Positions 1 to 9,529 of a stretch of 64,000 nt of DNA are shown piece after piece. The translations under genes were made by a program, and so were the position numbers. Each line of letters begins with the position of its first letter. The stretch's first letter is position 1. The notes below the pieces were generated by a model, which worked only from the letters and a program-made list of their open reading frames with translations, ran no database searches and had not been told where the DNA came from. Origin of the DNA: Muraenolepis orangiensis (taxonomy: Eukaryota; Chordata; Actinopteri; Gadiformes; Muraenolepididae); assembly GCA_027704905.1 (NCBI GenBank), contig CM051019.1:24589695-24653694 (forward strand), read 5' to 3'.

Positions 1-387
1 GATGTATCTTTTATACTTCAGTTTTAGATGGATACCCCCATCGTACTTTTCCTTCGTCTCATAGACGTAAACCAACTTTTTAAACTCAAACTCCATCCAA
101 CCTTAACAATGTTCCAAAATATTTAGAGCCAGCAATCTTTGCAAAAAGTGAAAATGTTCAACAGTCAGTTTTTACATCGCAATTTCTTCAGACAATTTCA
201 AGTAAAGTTTTCTAAGCGGTAATTACCGATAATTTGCGGTAATTCACCGCAATAGAATTAGCTCATATGAATCGTAACTCATATGAAAAAGCACTTGGCA
301 GTTATTGACAAAAACAACGACTTCACACACATGATGGTTAATATTATCAACACGTTTTTTTTGTTGTTGCTATTTTCATACAATTGA
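1..387. other. 3' flank of receptor copy R1
   Basis: AT-rich sequence downstream of the R1 stop codon on the minus strand. No coding region or recognisable repeat family is seen. It probably contains the rest of the R1 3' UTR, but I see no clear AATAAA on the minus strand. Confidence 0.4.
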
Positions 388-578
388 TAACCGCTGCTAC
401 CGCTGCTGCCGCTGCTGCTGCTGCCGCTGCTACCGCTGCTGCCGCCGCTGCTACTGCCGCTGCTGCCGCTGCTGCCGCTGCTGCCGCCGCTGCCGCCGCT
501 GCCGCCGCTGCCGCCGCTGCCGCCGCTGCCGCCGCCGCCGCCGCCGCCGCCGCCGCTGCCGCCGCTGCCGCTGCTCCA
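388..578. repeat. GCT/GCC triplet repeat in probable 3' UTR
   Basis: About 190 bp of imperfect CTG/CCG-type triplets (GCTGCC, GCCGCT, GCCGCC). It reads as poly-Ala on the plus strand and as Gly/Ser runs on the minus strand, so long open frames here are an artefact of composition. By position it lies downstream of the R1 stop codon (718-720) in the probable 3' UTR. Confidence 0.8.
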
Positions 579-597
579 TTTCATCACATACTCGTCT

Positions 598-737
598 GCG
601 GACGTCACGTCATTTTGGCCGCTTGTTGACCTCACGTCATTTTGGCCGCTTGTTGACCTCACGTCATTTTGGCCGCATGTCGACCTCACGTCATTTTGGC
701 CGCTTGTTGACCTCACGTCATTTTGGCCGCTTGTTGA
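598..737. repeat. 27-bp minisatellite derived from the R1 stop region
   Basis: About five tandem 27-bp units built on CACGTCATTTTGGCCGCTTG. On the minus strand each unit repeats the last R1 codons (VNKRPK) followed by TGA, so the array starts inside the coding end and extends into the 3' UTR. Only the first (highest-coordinate) unit is in the spliced reading frame. Confidence 0.8.
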
Positions 738-825
738 CGGTGGTGTAGTCTGTTGCGTCGTGTACGGCGAGGTCACCGGCGCTCTCGCCATGTCCGGGAG
801 GGGCCCTCACTGAGGCGTAGGTCAC
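718..825 (-). CDS. R1 receptor, terminal cytoplasmic exon with ITIM and ITSM-like motifs
   Basis: Last coding part of the R1 receptor. On the minus strand an acceptor (ACATACAG) precedes GTGACCTAC. Read in phase 0, as left by the exon at 1884-1976, it gives 35 residues and a TGA at 718-720. It begins VTYASV, an ITIM-type (V/I/L)xYxx(V/L/I) motif, and near its end has TDYTTV, which fits the ITSM form TxYxxV. Such motifs bind SH2 phosphatases or adaptors when phosphorylated, so the tail should be inhibitory or switch-like. A longer minus-strand frame over the same bases (279-791) is just the shadow of the 27-bp and triplet repeats. Seen: splice site, frame, motifs. Inferred: function and immune role. 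Confidence 0.72.
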   Translation of the reverse strand: MTYASVRAPPGHGESAGDLAVHDATDYTTVNKRPK

Positions 826-839
826 CTGTATGTCAGATA

Positions 840-894
840 TTATTCAAGATTCAAGATTCAAGATAACTTTATTTATCCCGAGGGAAATTAACGA

Positions 895-933
<39 letters not shown>

Positions 934-940
934 ATAGATG
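840..940. repeat. Retroelement tail fragment plus (AT)n
   Basis: CAAGATT repeats and the segment ending TTATCCCGAGGGAAATTA resemble a teleost LINE/SINE 3' tail, also seen at 2880-2904 and 52530-52575. It is followed by about 45 bp of AT dinucleotides. Confidence 0.6.
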
Positions 941-1883
941 TTATATTGGTGACGTGATGGAATAACCGTTAACTGAATGTTGTTCCATGATGTCACTTCC
1001 TTTCACGATGTCCCGTGACCTGATGCGCTGCACCACGCTGTCACGTGGGCCCTGTCCCACTCACTAGTCACTATATGTAGTAGTGCTGTCCCAATGTATA
1101 GTGAGAATTATTTAGCCCTATATATATCCCACAATGCATCGTGAAAAGTAGTCTTGAACCAATGGTCACAAACCAAGTAGGCCTATATATCCAACCATGC
1201 ATTACGCTGTAAGACAAATGGCAGATGGACAAGCGACATCCACCGACGTAGATCATTATTAATTATGAGACAGCAATGACGTCATTACCGGTGATTTGTA
1301 GTATTTGTTTTTTTTCAAAGGCAGAGAATAGGGATGAGGGAATGATCTCGGACACAGCCACGGTGCTATGCTATATTTGAATAAACAGTCATTTAGACAG
1401 CAAGCCTGAATCCATTCACTATAGCCCAATTGAATTTATTATTGTACTTTATAGAGAACATTGTATTACACCACGCTCCCTTACAGACGGTCCTTATAGA
1501 CGGTCCCTTGTACCAGTGCGCATGAGCAACCAGAACGGAACCTGCTCAATACTTGTTTAATTATTGTATTATTTCATGCTGTTTCTTTCTAAGTAAAGTG
1601 ATCGAACAAATAGAACTCTGTTCTTATTTACTTTATGTATTATTATGTTTTGCCGCTCATGTGTTGCCTGTCTAATATTATTTAATGTTTATCTATTTAT
1701 TCTAAAATAATTTATTCTAAAAACTTAAAACCAATTGTTTAACCTAATTTACATACTGAGAAATGATTTTCTCTTTCCGGGAAATCAGTTTCTCTGTCTC
1801 CCTTAAAACCCTCTGGCGCCCCCCAGGGGAGATGAGCCGCCTCACACTTTGAAAACCCCCTGATCTCAAGGAGCCAGGTTTAC
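941..1883. other. R1 intron, no gene recognised
   Basis: Lies between the last two R1 tail exons. It contains several inexact short repeats and no exon with matching splice sites that I could support. The part at 1755-1830 is similar to 21590-21640, suggesting that a copy of this intron exists beside the L2 element. Confidence 0.45.
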
Positions 1884-1976
1884 CTGCTGCCATGGGTCCA
1901 CGGTCCTCTGTCCCTCGGTCAGGACAATAGAGGTGTACATTAGACCTCCATCCAGATGTCCTTCCGCACCGCTTGG
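1884..1976 (-). CDS. R1 receptor, cytoplasmic exon 2 with ITIM-like LMYTSI
   Basis: A 93-bp, 31-codon exon on the minus strand. Acceptor ACAACCAG and donor CAGCAG|GTAAAC flank a phase 0-0 exon, matching the phase 0 end of the exon at 3204-3232 and the phase 0 start at 825. The peptide begins PSGAEGHLDGG, continues LMYTSI (fits L-x-Y-x-x-I) and ends TVDPWQQ. The donor GTAAACCT is the same as in the second tail exons of R2-R4, which supports paralogy. In another frame (1744-2058) the region is open by chance. Confidence 0.68.
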
Positions 1977-2358
1977 CTGGTTGTGGAGTTAGATGCATTA
2001 CTGCGCTTGATTCAATGACATTCATGACATTTCGTACAGGGTTTTCAGATGAATCCATGCCATGTCTTTCACAAGCCAGGTCATAATTGTATGAATAAAC
2101 AATTATGTGTGCGTGTGTGTTTAAAATGAAAGGATGACTGGAAGTCTCACCTGGTCATGACTGGCTCCTGGACCTCTGATTGGCTGGTCGTCGCTGACGG
2201 AGCTCAGACCCTGAACCCAATACAGTAACCCAGTCACTCCTCGCCTGTTTTTGGTCTCATGATCCCACAATTTCAGCTCAGAAATATTCTTCTTACGTTA
2301 GTTGTGCATCATTGTTTAAACCAGGGGTATCAAAGACTATGACAGAGGGCCTTCCTGC

Positions 2359-2447
<89 letters not shown>

Positions 2448-2700
2448 TGAAAGACTGAATGGTGACAATCCATTAAAAAAATCTATTTAAATCTAATCTG
2501 TTATATCTCTAAGTAAATAGTATATTAGACAGGAAGAAAGAATCCACACAATAATACTATTTATGATTGTACTTAATAATAAATAAAATCTAAAATGATT
2601 GCCACTTCAGTTTTGCCACGGCAGGCTGACGCCACCACACTAAATACACTTATATCATTAAATATATACATACATATACATATATACATATAAAATTGAG
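1977..2700. other. R1 intron with (CA)n
   Basis: Non-coding intron sequence. It includes about 80 bp of CA dinucleotide repeat (2364-2444). A strong donor-like CAG|GTGAGA on the minus strand near 2150 has no matching acceptor in the right phase. Confidence 0.5.
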
Positions 2701-2904
2701 GGGGGGCAGTAGCTCAGTGGATAAGGACTTGGCCGCAAGGTCGCCGGTTCAAGACCCAGAAACACCAGGTTACCGCCCAAGTGCCCTTGAGCAAGGCACC
2801 CCCTACACTGCTCCCCGGGCGCTGTACTAATGGCTGCCCACTGCTCCTAATATTAGGATGGGTCAAATGCAGAGAAGTAATTTCCCTCGGGATAAAATAA
2901 GTAG
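2701..2904 (+). mobile_element. tRNA-derived SINE
   Basis: Begins GGGGGGCAGTAGCTCAGTGG, with pol III A box (TAGCTCAGTGG) and B box (GGTTCAAGACC). It then shares the body CTGCCCACTGCTCCTAATA with the SINEs at 9530-17613 and 28210-28445. It ends in a TTTCCCTCGGGATAAAATAA tail followed by A-rich sequence. It has inserted in an R1 intron between exons 2 and 1 of the tail. Confidence 0.85.
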
Positions 2905-3203
2905 TTAAAAAAAAAAAAATTTAAAAAGTAAAAAAAAAAAGATATCTATGGGTTGTAAGTAACCTCTTGCGACCCAAATTTGATATCAGACAATCCCAAG
3001 TTCAAACACTGGTTCACACAAACCTCTTGTTGGAAGCTATAGTGTAATATATATAATATAGTGTACTTGTTGTATCATTATGATTAACATAGAACGCCCC
3101 CTACTTACATCGAACCAGATTGTTTTTAATGCTATTTTCCAAGGATACAAAGGAACACAACCCCTTAAGCTGCCTTAGTTTGAGTTTAGTTTTTGAAACT
3201 CAC
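2905..3203. other. R1 intron
   Basis: Intron between tail exons 1 and 2. I see no coding or repeat signal beyond A-rich runs after the SINE. Confidence 0.45.
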
Positions 3204-3232
3204 AATGGCGGTGTCCTCTGGCGTCTTGTTTC
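3204..3232 (-). CDS. R1 receptor, cytoplasmic exon 1
   Basis: Short 29-bp exon on the minus strand with acceptor CTTCACCAG and donor ATT|GTGAGT. It enters in phase 1 (completing the G left by the transmembrane exon) and leaves in phase 0. It encodes G-NKTPEDTAI. The same exon with the same flanks recurs at 25721-25749, 41162-41190 and 58093-58121 (minus) and at 32747-32775 and 49586-49614 (plus), encoding NKMAAEEC followed by M or I. This recurrence is the main evidence that the array is one receptor family. Confidence 0.78.
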
Positions 3233-3315
3233 CTGGTGAAGAAGAAAGCCACGGTGAATGTTTCCATGGTGATACCGGGTGTGTAGATAGACAGTAGACT
3301 GGGGTCATTTCTCAC

Positions 3316-3408
3316 CTGTCCTTCTGCACCAGCAAATGAGGAGAACCAGGGCAACGGTCAGCAAGACCGCTGTGCCTACCGCCACGCCCAGGACTAACGG
3401 CCATGTAG
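3316..3408 (-). CDS. R1 receptor, transmembrane exon
   Basis: A 93-bp phase 1-1 exon on the minus strand, acceptor TGTTGCAG and donor GACAG|GTGAGA. It encodes about 22 uncharged residues (WPLVLGVAVGTAVLL, then TVALVLLICWC) followed by a basic stop-transfer RRT. This is a type I transmembrane segment with no internal charged residue, so there is no sign that it pairs with a charged signalling adaptor. That agrees with R1 carrying its own tyrosine motifs. The phase 1 start fits the stalk exons upstream. The specific family (NITR-, DICP-, CD300/pIgR-like) cannot be decided without the ectodomain. Confidence 0.85.
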
Positions 3409-3805
3409 CTGCAACACAGAGGGAGTTTCAGTTAAGTGAAGGAGTTCTGTCAAGGGCGGCGCCGGAGGCTCAGGGGGAAGAGAGGCGGTCATGTGGTTGA
3501 ATCCCTGGCTGCTCCTAGTGAAGTGTTGAGGTTCCTGACCTGACCTGACCCTGACGGGACCCGGGGGCTGTTCCTTTGGGTGGTTGACACCGTTGTCGGC
3601 ATGTGAATGAGTGGGTGAATGTGTGTGAGTGGGTGCAAGTCTAAAAATGAACTCAAAACAAAATAAAACATCTTGAAAATGTTAACATAATTGAACTTAT
3701 GTTTACAGTTAAAACTTAAAATTGTGGGATGATTTCATCCTACGTTTGATGGTGAATACTGTTAGATCGTCAGGTTGAAACACACTACCAAGTCATATCA
3801 GCGGG

Positions 3806-4128
3806 GGTGAATGCGTGTGAGTGGGTGAGAATGCGTGTGAGTGTGTGAATACATGTGAGTGGGTGGATGCATGTGAGTGGGTGAATGTGTGTGAGTGGGT
3901 GAATGCATGTGAGTGGGTGAATGCGTGTGAGTTCGTGAATGCCTGTGAATGGGTGGATGCGTGTGAGTGGGTGAATGTGTGTGAGTGAGTGAATGCCTGT
4001 GAGTGGGTGAATGCATGTGAGTGGGTGAATGCATGTGAGTGGGTGAATGCCTGTGAGTGGGTGAATGCGTCTGAGTGGGTGAATGCGTGTGACTGGGTGC
4101 ATGGGAGTGAGGTGAATGCATGTTAGTC
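3806..4128. repeat. 16-bp minisatellite GTGAGTGGGTGAATGC
   Basis: About 20 degenerate copies of a 16-bp GTGAGTGGGTGAATGC unit in the R1 intron between the transmembrane exon and the nearest stalk exon. The same unit forms arrays at 5720-6255, 7385-7445, 8370-8475 and 47930-48165. Long open frames (His/Thr/Ser-Pro rich on the minus strand) are products of the repeat. Confidence 0.92.
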
Positions 4129-4407
4129 GGTGAATCTTCCTCTTTTCAAATAAATTCTATTGCAAACTAGTTTTGCAGATTCGTTGCAACTTGTGGTTAG
4201 TAACATCCGTCCCCAGTCCCTCTGTGGCTGTCAACCAGAAGTAGGAAGTGTGACGCTCACCATAGGGTTACTTACAACACATAACTTTGGACGATTTTAC
4301 GATGTTGATGATTTATGATTATAAGTCCACACGGTATCACTGATAGACAGACAGAAAGGTTCCATTTGGAACACAACACAGCCCAAAGCAAGTTAGAGAA
4401 GACATAC

Positions 4408-4461
4408 CTTTCACTGTGTGGTCGGCTACGGTCGGGTTGGATGTGCTTGTGTTAGTTGTGC
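4408..4461 (-). CDS. R1 receptor, stalk exon (type I copy a)
   Basis: A 54-bp phase 1-1 exon on the minus strand, acceptor GAGCCACAG and donor GAAAG|GTATGT. It encodes TTNTSTSNPTVADHTVK, a Thr/Ser-rich hydrophilic peptide suited to an O-glycosylated membrane-proximal stalk; NTS is also an N-glycosylation sequon. It is the stalk exon closest to the transmembrane exon, and the junction completes an Ala codon. Near-identical exons lie at 6340-6393 and 8970-9023. Confidence 0.78.
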
Positions 4462-4704
4462 CTGTGGCTCCGTGTGGATTAGAAGCAAGGACAGAACAAA
4501 GAGAAACACAGAATTAGTATCTTCATCACTCTTTACAACAAATTTAACTGAAGATATCGTTTTGGACAAGATTTAGAGATCTTTTTTATTTTGTATAAGT
4601 TAATAACTAAGATTAATAACTGAAGTTCATGTCTAAAAGTGAACTCAGAACAAAACAAACCATCTTCAAATGTTGACATAATTGAACTTATGTTTACAGT
4701 TAAA

Positions 4705-5704
4705 NNNNNNNNNNNNNNNNNNNNNNNNNNNNNNNNNNNNNNNNNNNNNNNNNNNNNNNNNNNNNNNNNNNNNNNNNNNNNNNNNNNNNNNNNNNNNNNN
4801 NNNNNNNNNNNNNNNNNNNNNNNNNNNNNNNNNNNNNNNNNNNNNNNNNNNNNNNNNNNNNNNNNNNNNNNNNNNNNNNNNNNNNNNNNNNNNNNNNNNN
4901 NNNNNNNNNNNNNNNNNNNNNNNNNNNNNNNNNNNNNNNNNNNNNNNNNNNNNNNNNNNNNNNNNNNNNNNNNNNNNNNNNNNNNNNNNNNNNNNNNNNN
5001 NNNNNNNNNNNNNNNNNNNNNNNNNNNNNNNNNNNNNNNNNNNNNNNNNNNNNNNNNNNNNNNNNNNNNNNNNNNNNNNNNNNNNNNNNNNNNNNNNNNN
5101 NNNNNNNNNNNNNNNNNNNNNNNNNNNNNNNNNNNNNNNNNNNNNNNNNNNNNNNNNNNNNNNNNNNNNNNNNNNNNNNNNNNNNNNNNNNNNNNNNNNN
5201 NNNNNNNNNNNNNNNNNNNNNNNNNNNNNNNNNNNNNNNNNNNNNNNNNNNNNNNNNNNNNNNNNNNNNNNNNNNNNNNNNNNNNNNNNNNNNNNNNNNN
5301 NNNNNNNNNNNNNNNNNNNNNNNNNNNNNNNNNNNNNNNNNNNNNNNNNNNNNNNNNNNNNNNNNNNNNNNNNNNNNNNNNNNNNNNNNNNNNNNNNNNN
5401 NNNNNNNNNNNNNNNNNNNNNNNNNNNNNNNNNNNNNNNNNNNNNNNNNNNNNNNNNNNNNNNNNNNNNNNNNNNNNNNNNNNNNNNNNNNNNNNNNNNN
5501 NNNNNNNNNNNNNNNNNNNNNNNNNNNNNNNNNNNNNNNNNNNNNNNNNNNNNNNNNNNNNNNNNNNNNNNNNNNNNNNNNNNNNNNNNNNNNNNNNNNN
5601 NNNNNNNNNNNNNNNNNNNNNNNNNNNNNNNNNNNNNNNNNNNNNNNNNNNNNNNNNNNNNNNNNNNNNNNNNNNNNNNNNNNNNNNNNNNNNNNNNNNN
5701 NNNN
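4705..5704. other. Scaffold gap (1000 N)
   Basis: Exactly 1000 Ns, so the true size is unknown. The flanks match adjacent points of a repeated R1 intron module (compare 7258-7380), so the missing DNA probably holds more of the stalk-exon/minisatellite array. Confidence 0.98.
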
Positions 5705-5719
5705 ATCAGAGTAACGGGG

Positions 5720-6255
5720 GTGAATGCGCGTGAGTGGTTGGATGGTGTGAATGGGTGAAAGCGTGTGATTGGGTTGATGCTGTGTGAGTGTGTAAATATG
5801 TGTGAGTTTATGAATGCTTGTGAGTGGATAAAAGCGTGTGAGTGGGTGAATGCGTGTTATTGGTTGAATGCGTGTGAGTGGGTGAATGTGTGTGAATGGG
5901 TTATTGCGTGTGAGTGGGTAAATGCGTGTGAGTGGGTGAATGCGTGTGAGTGGGCCAATGTGGTTGAGTGGGCCAATGCCTGTGAGTGGGTGAATAACTG
6001 TGAGTGGATGAATGCCTGTGAGTGGGTGGATGCGTGTGAGTGGGTAAATGCGTTTGAGTGGGTGAATGCATGTGAGTGGGTGGTTGTGTGTCAGTGGTTG
6101 AATGTGTGTCAGTGGTTGAATATGGGTCAGTGTGTGAATGTGTCTAAGTGGGTGAATGCGTGTGACTGGGTGCATGGATGTGAGTGAGTGAATGCATGTG
6201 AGTCGGTGAATGCGTGAGAGTGGGTGGATGGTGTGAGTGGGTGAAAGCGTGTGAA
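5720..6255. repeat. 16-bp minisatellite array
   Basis: About 30 degenerate copies of the GTGAGTGGGTGAATGC unit next to the scaffold gap. The open frame on the plus strand (CEWVNACEWVNA...) is repeat-encoded. Confidence 0.92.
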
Positions 6256-6339
6256 CTGAAGTCACTCAGAACTGATAGACGGACAAAAAGGTGCCATTTG
6301 GAACACAACACAGCCCAAAGCAAGTTAGAGAAGACATAC

Positions 6340-6393
6340 CTTTCACTGTGTGGTCGGCTACGGTCGGGTTGGATGTGCTTGTGTTAGTTGTGC
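6340..6393 (-). CDS. R1 receptor, stalk exon (type I copy b)
   Basis: Identical in sequence and splice signals to the stalk exon at 4408-4461 (acceptor GAGCCACAG, donor GAAAG|GTATGT, phase 1-1, 17 full codons). As a symmetric exon it can be included or skipped without changing the frame, so stalk length could vary by alternative splicing or between haplotypes. Confidence 0.72.
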
Positions 6394-6773
6394 CTGTGGC
6401 TCCGTGTGGATTAGAAGCAAGGACAGAACAAAGAGAAACACAGAATTAGTATCTTCATCACTCTTTACAACAAATATGACTGAAGATATCGTTTTGGACA
6501 AGATCTAGAGATATTTTTGATCTTGTATAAGTTACTGATTAATAACTGAAGTTCATGTCTAAATTGAGCTCATGTTTAATTAAAACTGAACAGGAGGATT
6601 TCATCATACGTTTGTCAGTGATAGATGTTAAATGGTAGATGATAGATGATGTCAGGTTTCAAACACACGTTCCTTAACTACAAGGACTTCCACTACCAAG
6701 TCATATCAGAGTAAAAGTGGATTGATAAAGACGACATTTTGAATCACGGCTCCACAAGACAGAAATTAAATAC

Positions 6774-6821
6774 CTTTCGGTACAGTTGGGCTTGGTTTAG
6801 ATGTGCTTGTGTAAGTTGGGC
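6774..6821 (-). CDS. R1 receptor, stalk exon (type II copy d)
   Basis: A 48-bp phase 1-1 exon on the minus strand with acceptor GAGCAGCAG and donor GAAAG|GTATTT. It encodes PTYTSTSKPSPTVPK. It shares the TSTS core with the type I stalk exons but is shorter and Pro-rich. Its partner at 9427-9474 is nearly the same. Each type II exon is followed (minus direction) by a type I exon about 400 bp away, so the two form a duplicated pair. Confidence 0.7.
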
Positions 6822-6883
6822 CTGCTGCTCCTTGTGGATTAAAACCAAGAACAGAGCAAAGGCCAAAACAAAGACACGTGGAA

Positions 6884-6957
6884 TCAGTACAGAACAAGGG
6901 CAACGGTCAGCAAGACCGCTGTGCCTACCGCCACGCCCAGGGCTAACGGCCCTGTAG
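6884..6957 (-). pseudogene. Truncated copy of the R1 transmembrane exon
   Basis: Copy of the transmembrane exon at 3316-3408 with its acceptor (TGTTGCAG) intact. After about 22 codons it jumps into unrelated intron sequence and meets TGA at 6884-6886; the RRT stop-transfer sequence and the donor are missing. It lies between the upstream stalk pair (8970-9474) and the pair at 6340-6821. So a stalk-plus-transmembrane module was once duplicated and the inner copy is broken. If spliced in, it would end the protein within the membrane segment. Confidence 0.7.
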
Positions 6958-6959
6958 CT

Positions 6960-7445
6960 GCAACACAGAGGGAGTTTCAGTTAAGTGAAGGAGTTCTGTC
7001 AAGGGCGGCGTCGGAGGCTCAGGGGGAAGGGAGGCGGTCATGTGGTTGAATCCCTGGCTGCTCCTAGTGAAGTGTTGAGGTTCCTGACCTGACCTGACCT
7101 CACCCTAACGGGACCCGCGGGCTGTTCCCTTGCGTGGTTGACACCGTTGTCGGCATGTGAATGAGTGGGTGAATGCGTGTGAGTTGGTGAATGCGTGTGA
7201 GTTGGTGAATGCACGTCTAAAATTGAACTTAAAACAAAACATCTTGAAAATGTTAACATAATTGAACTTATGTTTACAGTTCAAACTGAACCATGTGGGA
7301 TGATTTCATCCTACGTTTGAGGGTGAATACTGTTAGATCGTCAGGTTGCAAACACACTACCAAGTCACATCAGAGTAACTGGGGTGAATGTGTGTGAGTG
7401 GGTGGGTGTGTGTGAGTGTGTGAATGCGTGTGAGTGGGTGAATGT
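6960..7445. repeat. Duplicate of R1 intron module
   Basis: Repeats the sequence of 3411-3800 (starting GGGAGTTTCAGTTAAGTGAA) with minor differences, including a short 16-bp minisatellite at 7385-7445. This shows that the transmembrane exon was duplicated with its upstream intron. Confidence 0.8.
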
Positions 7446-7649
7446 CAAGGACTGAACTATGGACGTGAACCCAAATGCACGACTCGATAACACACGTATC
7501 AAAGTAAAGAGTCTTTACTGATAAATGCAGTACAACACAAATATCACTTGACGATGGAAACGCTTAAAGCTCAAAAGCAAAAGACCTAATCACAAAAAGC
7601 TGCTGGTGGCGTGACGTGAAACATGACGCTGGTTCATCAACATCAAACA

Positions 7650-8130
7650 AGTACCAACTCTCCAACGTGAAACAATTCCAACTCTCCAACGTGAAACAAG
7701 TACCAACACTCCAACATGAAACAAGTACCAACTCTCCAATGTGAAACAAGTACCAACTCTCCAACATGAAACAAGTACCAACTCTCCAACATGAAACAAG
7801 TACCAACTCTCCAACGTGAAACAAGTACCAACTCTCCAACGTGAAACAAGTACCAACTCTCCAATGTGAAACAAGTACCAACTCTCCAACATGAAACAAG
7901 TACCAACTCTCCAACATGAAACAAGTACCAACTCTCCAACATGAAACAAGTACCAACTCTCCAATGTGAAACAAGTACCAACTCTCCAACATGAAACAAG
8001 TACCAACTCTCCAACATGAAACAAGTACCAACTCTCCAACATGAAACAAGTACCAACTCTCCAACATGAAACAAGTACCAACTCTCCAACATGAAACAAG
8101 TAACAACTCTCCAACATGAAACAAGTACGC
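7650..8130. repeat. 25-bp minisatellite
   Basis: About 19 units of AAGTACCAACTCTCCAACAT+GAAAC (25 bp), in an R1 intron. Because 25 is not divisible by 3 and no phase of the unit has a stop on the minus strand, all three minus frames are open for over 500 bp. These are not genes. Confidence 0.93.
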
Positions 8131-8969
8131 TGGCTCTCTTACATGAAACAAGCACGAACTGGCCCCGAACAAAGGAAGACGCAGACTATTTTAACACAAG
8201 GTAACAGAACAGGTGGAAACAATCGGGTCCGGGGCAGCCAATCAGACAGGAGGAGAACATGAGGGGGAGATAACTGATGCGCTGCAGCTGCAGGGAAGAA
8301 CTAACAAGGGGGCGTGGCTATCCGGACGAGGGCTGTGGACGCGGGGAGGCAGAACTGCAAACCCTGACAGTGAATACGTGTGAGTGGGTGAATGCGTGTG
8401 AGTGGGTGAATGCGTGTGAGTGGGTAAATGAGTGTGATTGGGTGAATGCATGTGGGTGAATGCGTGTGAGTGGTGAGTTGTTTGTGTGTGTGTGTGTCTG
8501 CCAAAAACGCAAAATACGAAAATATCTGTGTCAGAGATTGTGACATTATTAAGACACATTTCCATGGTAACTGTGACTCATGCTACCAAAGCTCACCTAC
8601 ATATTGAATTTATAAATATTTTATAAAAGTCTCTACTCTGTCACAATTTACATATATATTTACATATATTTAAACCACAATTACTAAAAACCTCTTAAAT
8701 ATAAGACAATATTTCCGAACCATTAAACTACATGGATGTTTTACGTTGCAACTTGTTGTGGTTGATAACGTCCGTCCCCAGTCCCTCTGTGGCTGTCAAC
8801 CAGAAGTAGGAAGAGTGACCCTCACCATAGCGGTTACAACACATAACTTTAGATGATTTTATGATGCTGATGATTTATGATAATAAGTCCACACGGTATC
8901 ACTGATAGACAGACAGAAAGGTTCCATTTGGAACACAACACAGCCCAAAGCAAGTTAGAGAAGACATAC
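8131..8969. other. R1 intron
   Basis: Non-coding. It holds a short 16-bp minisatellite (8370-8475). The segment 8550-8740 matches 48178-48330, which lies at the same place relative to the R3 transmembrane exon. This supports R1 and R3 being paralogues across introns, not only exons. Confidence 0.55.
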
Positions 8970-9023
8970 CTTTCACTGTGTGGTCGGCTACGGTCGGGTT
9001 GGATGTGCTTGTGTTAGTTGTGC
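8970..9023 (-). CDS. R1 receptor, stalk exon (type I copy c)
   Basis: Third identical copy of the 17-codon type I stalk exon, with the same acceptor and donor as 4408-4461. In the minus direction it follows the type II exon at 9427-9474. Upstream of this pair the intron is interrupted by SINE and BEL insertions, and no Ig-domain exon is seen before 22 kb. Confidence 0.72.
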
Positions 9024-9426
9024 CTGTGGCTCCGTGTGGATTAGAAGCAAGGACAGAACAAAGAGAAACACAGAATTAGTATCTTCATCACTCTTTACAA
9101 CAAATATGACTGAAGATATCGGTTTGGACAAGATCTATTTTTGTTATCTTGTATAAGTTACTGATTTAGTTTGTGTCTAAAAGTGAACTCAGAACAAAAC
9201 AAACCATCTTCAAATGTTAACATAATAGAGCTCATGTTTACAGTTAAAACTGAACAATGTGGGATGATTTCATCCTACGTTTGTTGGTGATAGATGTTAG
9301 ATCGTCAGGTTTCAAACACACGTTCCTTGACCACAAGGACTTCCACTACCAAGTCATATCAGAGTAACAGGGGATTGATAAAGACCACATTTTGAAACAC
9401 GGCTTCAGAAGACAGAAATTAAATAC

Positions 9427-9474
9427 CTTTTGGTACAGTTGTGCTTGGTTTAGACGTGCTTGTGTAAGTTGGGC
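9427..9474 (-). CDS. R1 receptor, stalk exon (type II copy e)
   Basis: 48-bp phase 1-1 exon, acceptor GAGCAGCAG, donor AAAAG|GTATTT, encoding PTYTSTSKPSTTVPK. It is the most upstream R1 exon I can support. The preceding intron on the minus strand continues past the SINE/BEL insertion at about 17623, where the sequence again matches the flank of the sister exon at 6774. Confidence 0.68.
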
Positions 9475-9529
9475 CTGCTGCTCCGTGTGGATTATAACCA
9501 AGGACAGAGCAAAGGCCAAAACAACAAAT

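Noticed and set aside
384..629. Poly-alanine protein on the plus strand, and a Gly/Ser-rich protein on the minus strand
   Set aside because: Products of the GCN triplet array. The real minus-strand coding sequence ends at 718 in another frame.
2150..2245. Possible extra R1 tail exon with a strong CAG|GTGAGA donor
   Set aside because: The only good acceptor (AAAAACAG) gives a 94-bp exon whose phase does not fit; in phase 0 it stops just before the donor. It could be an alternative end, but I cannot support it.
3785..6265. His/Thr/Pro-rich and CEWVNA-type open frames
   Set aside because: Encoded by the 16-bp minisatellite and extended artificially through the N gap.
7564..8172. Three overlapping minus-strand open frames of 170-202 codons
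   Set aside because: They are the three frames of a 25-bp minisatellite without stops; no start context, splice evidence or family.
3785..9474. CRISPR-like array of regular repeats
   Set aside because: The repeats are contiguous minisatellite units without unique spacers, in a vertebrate genome.
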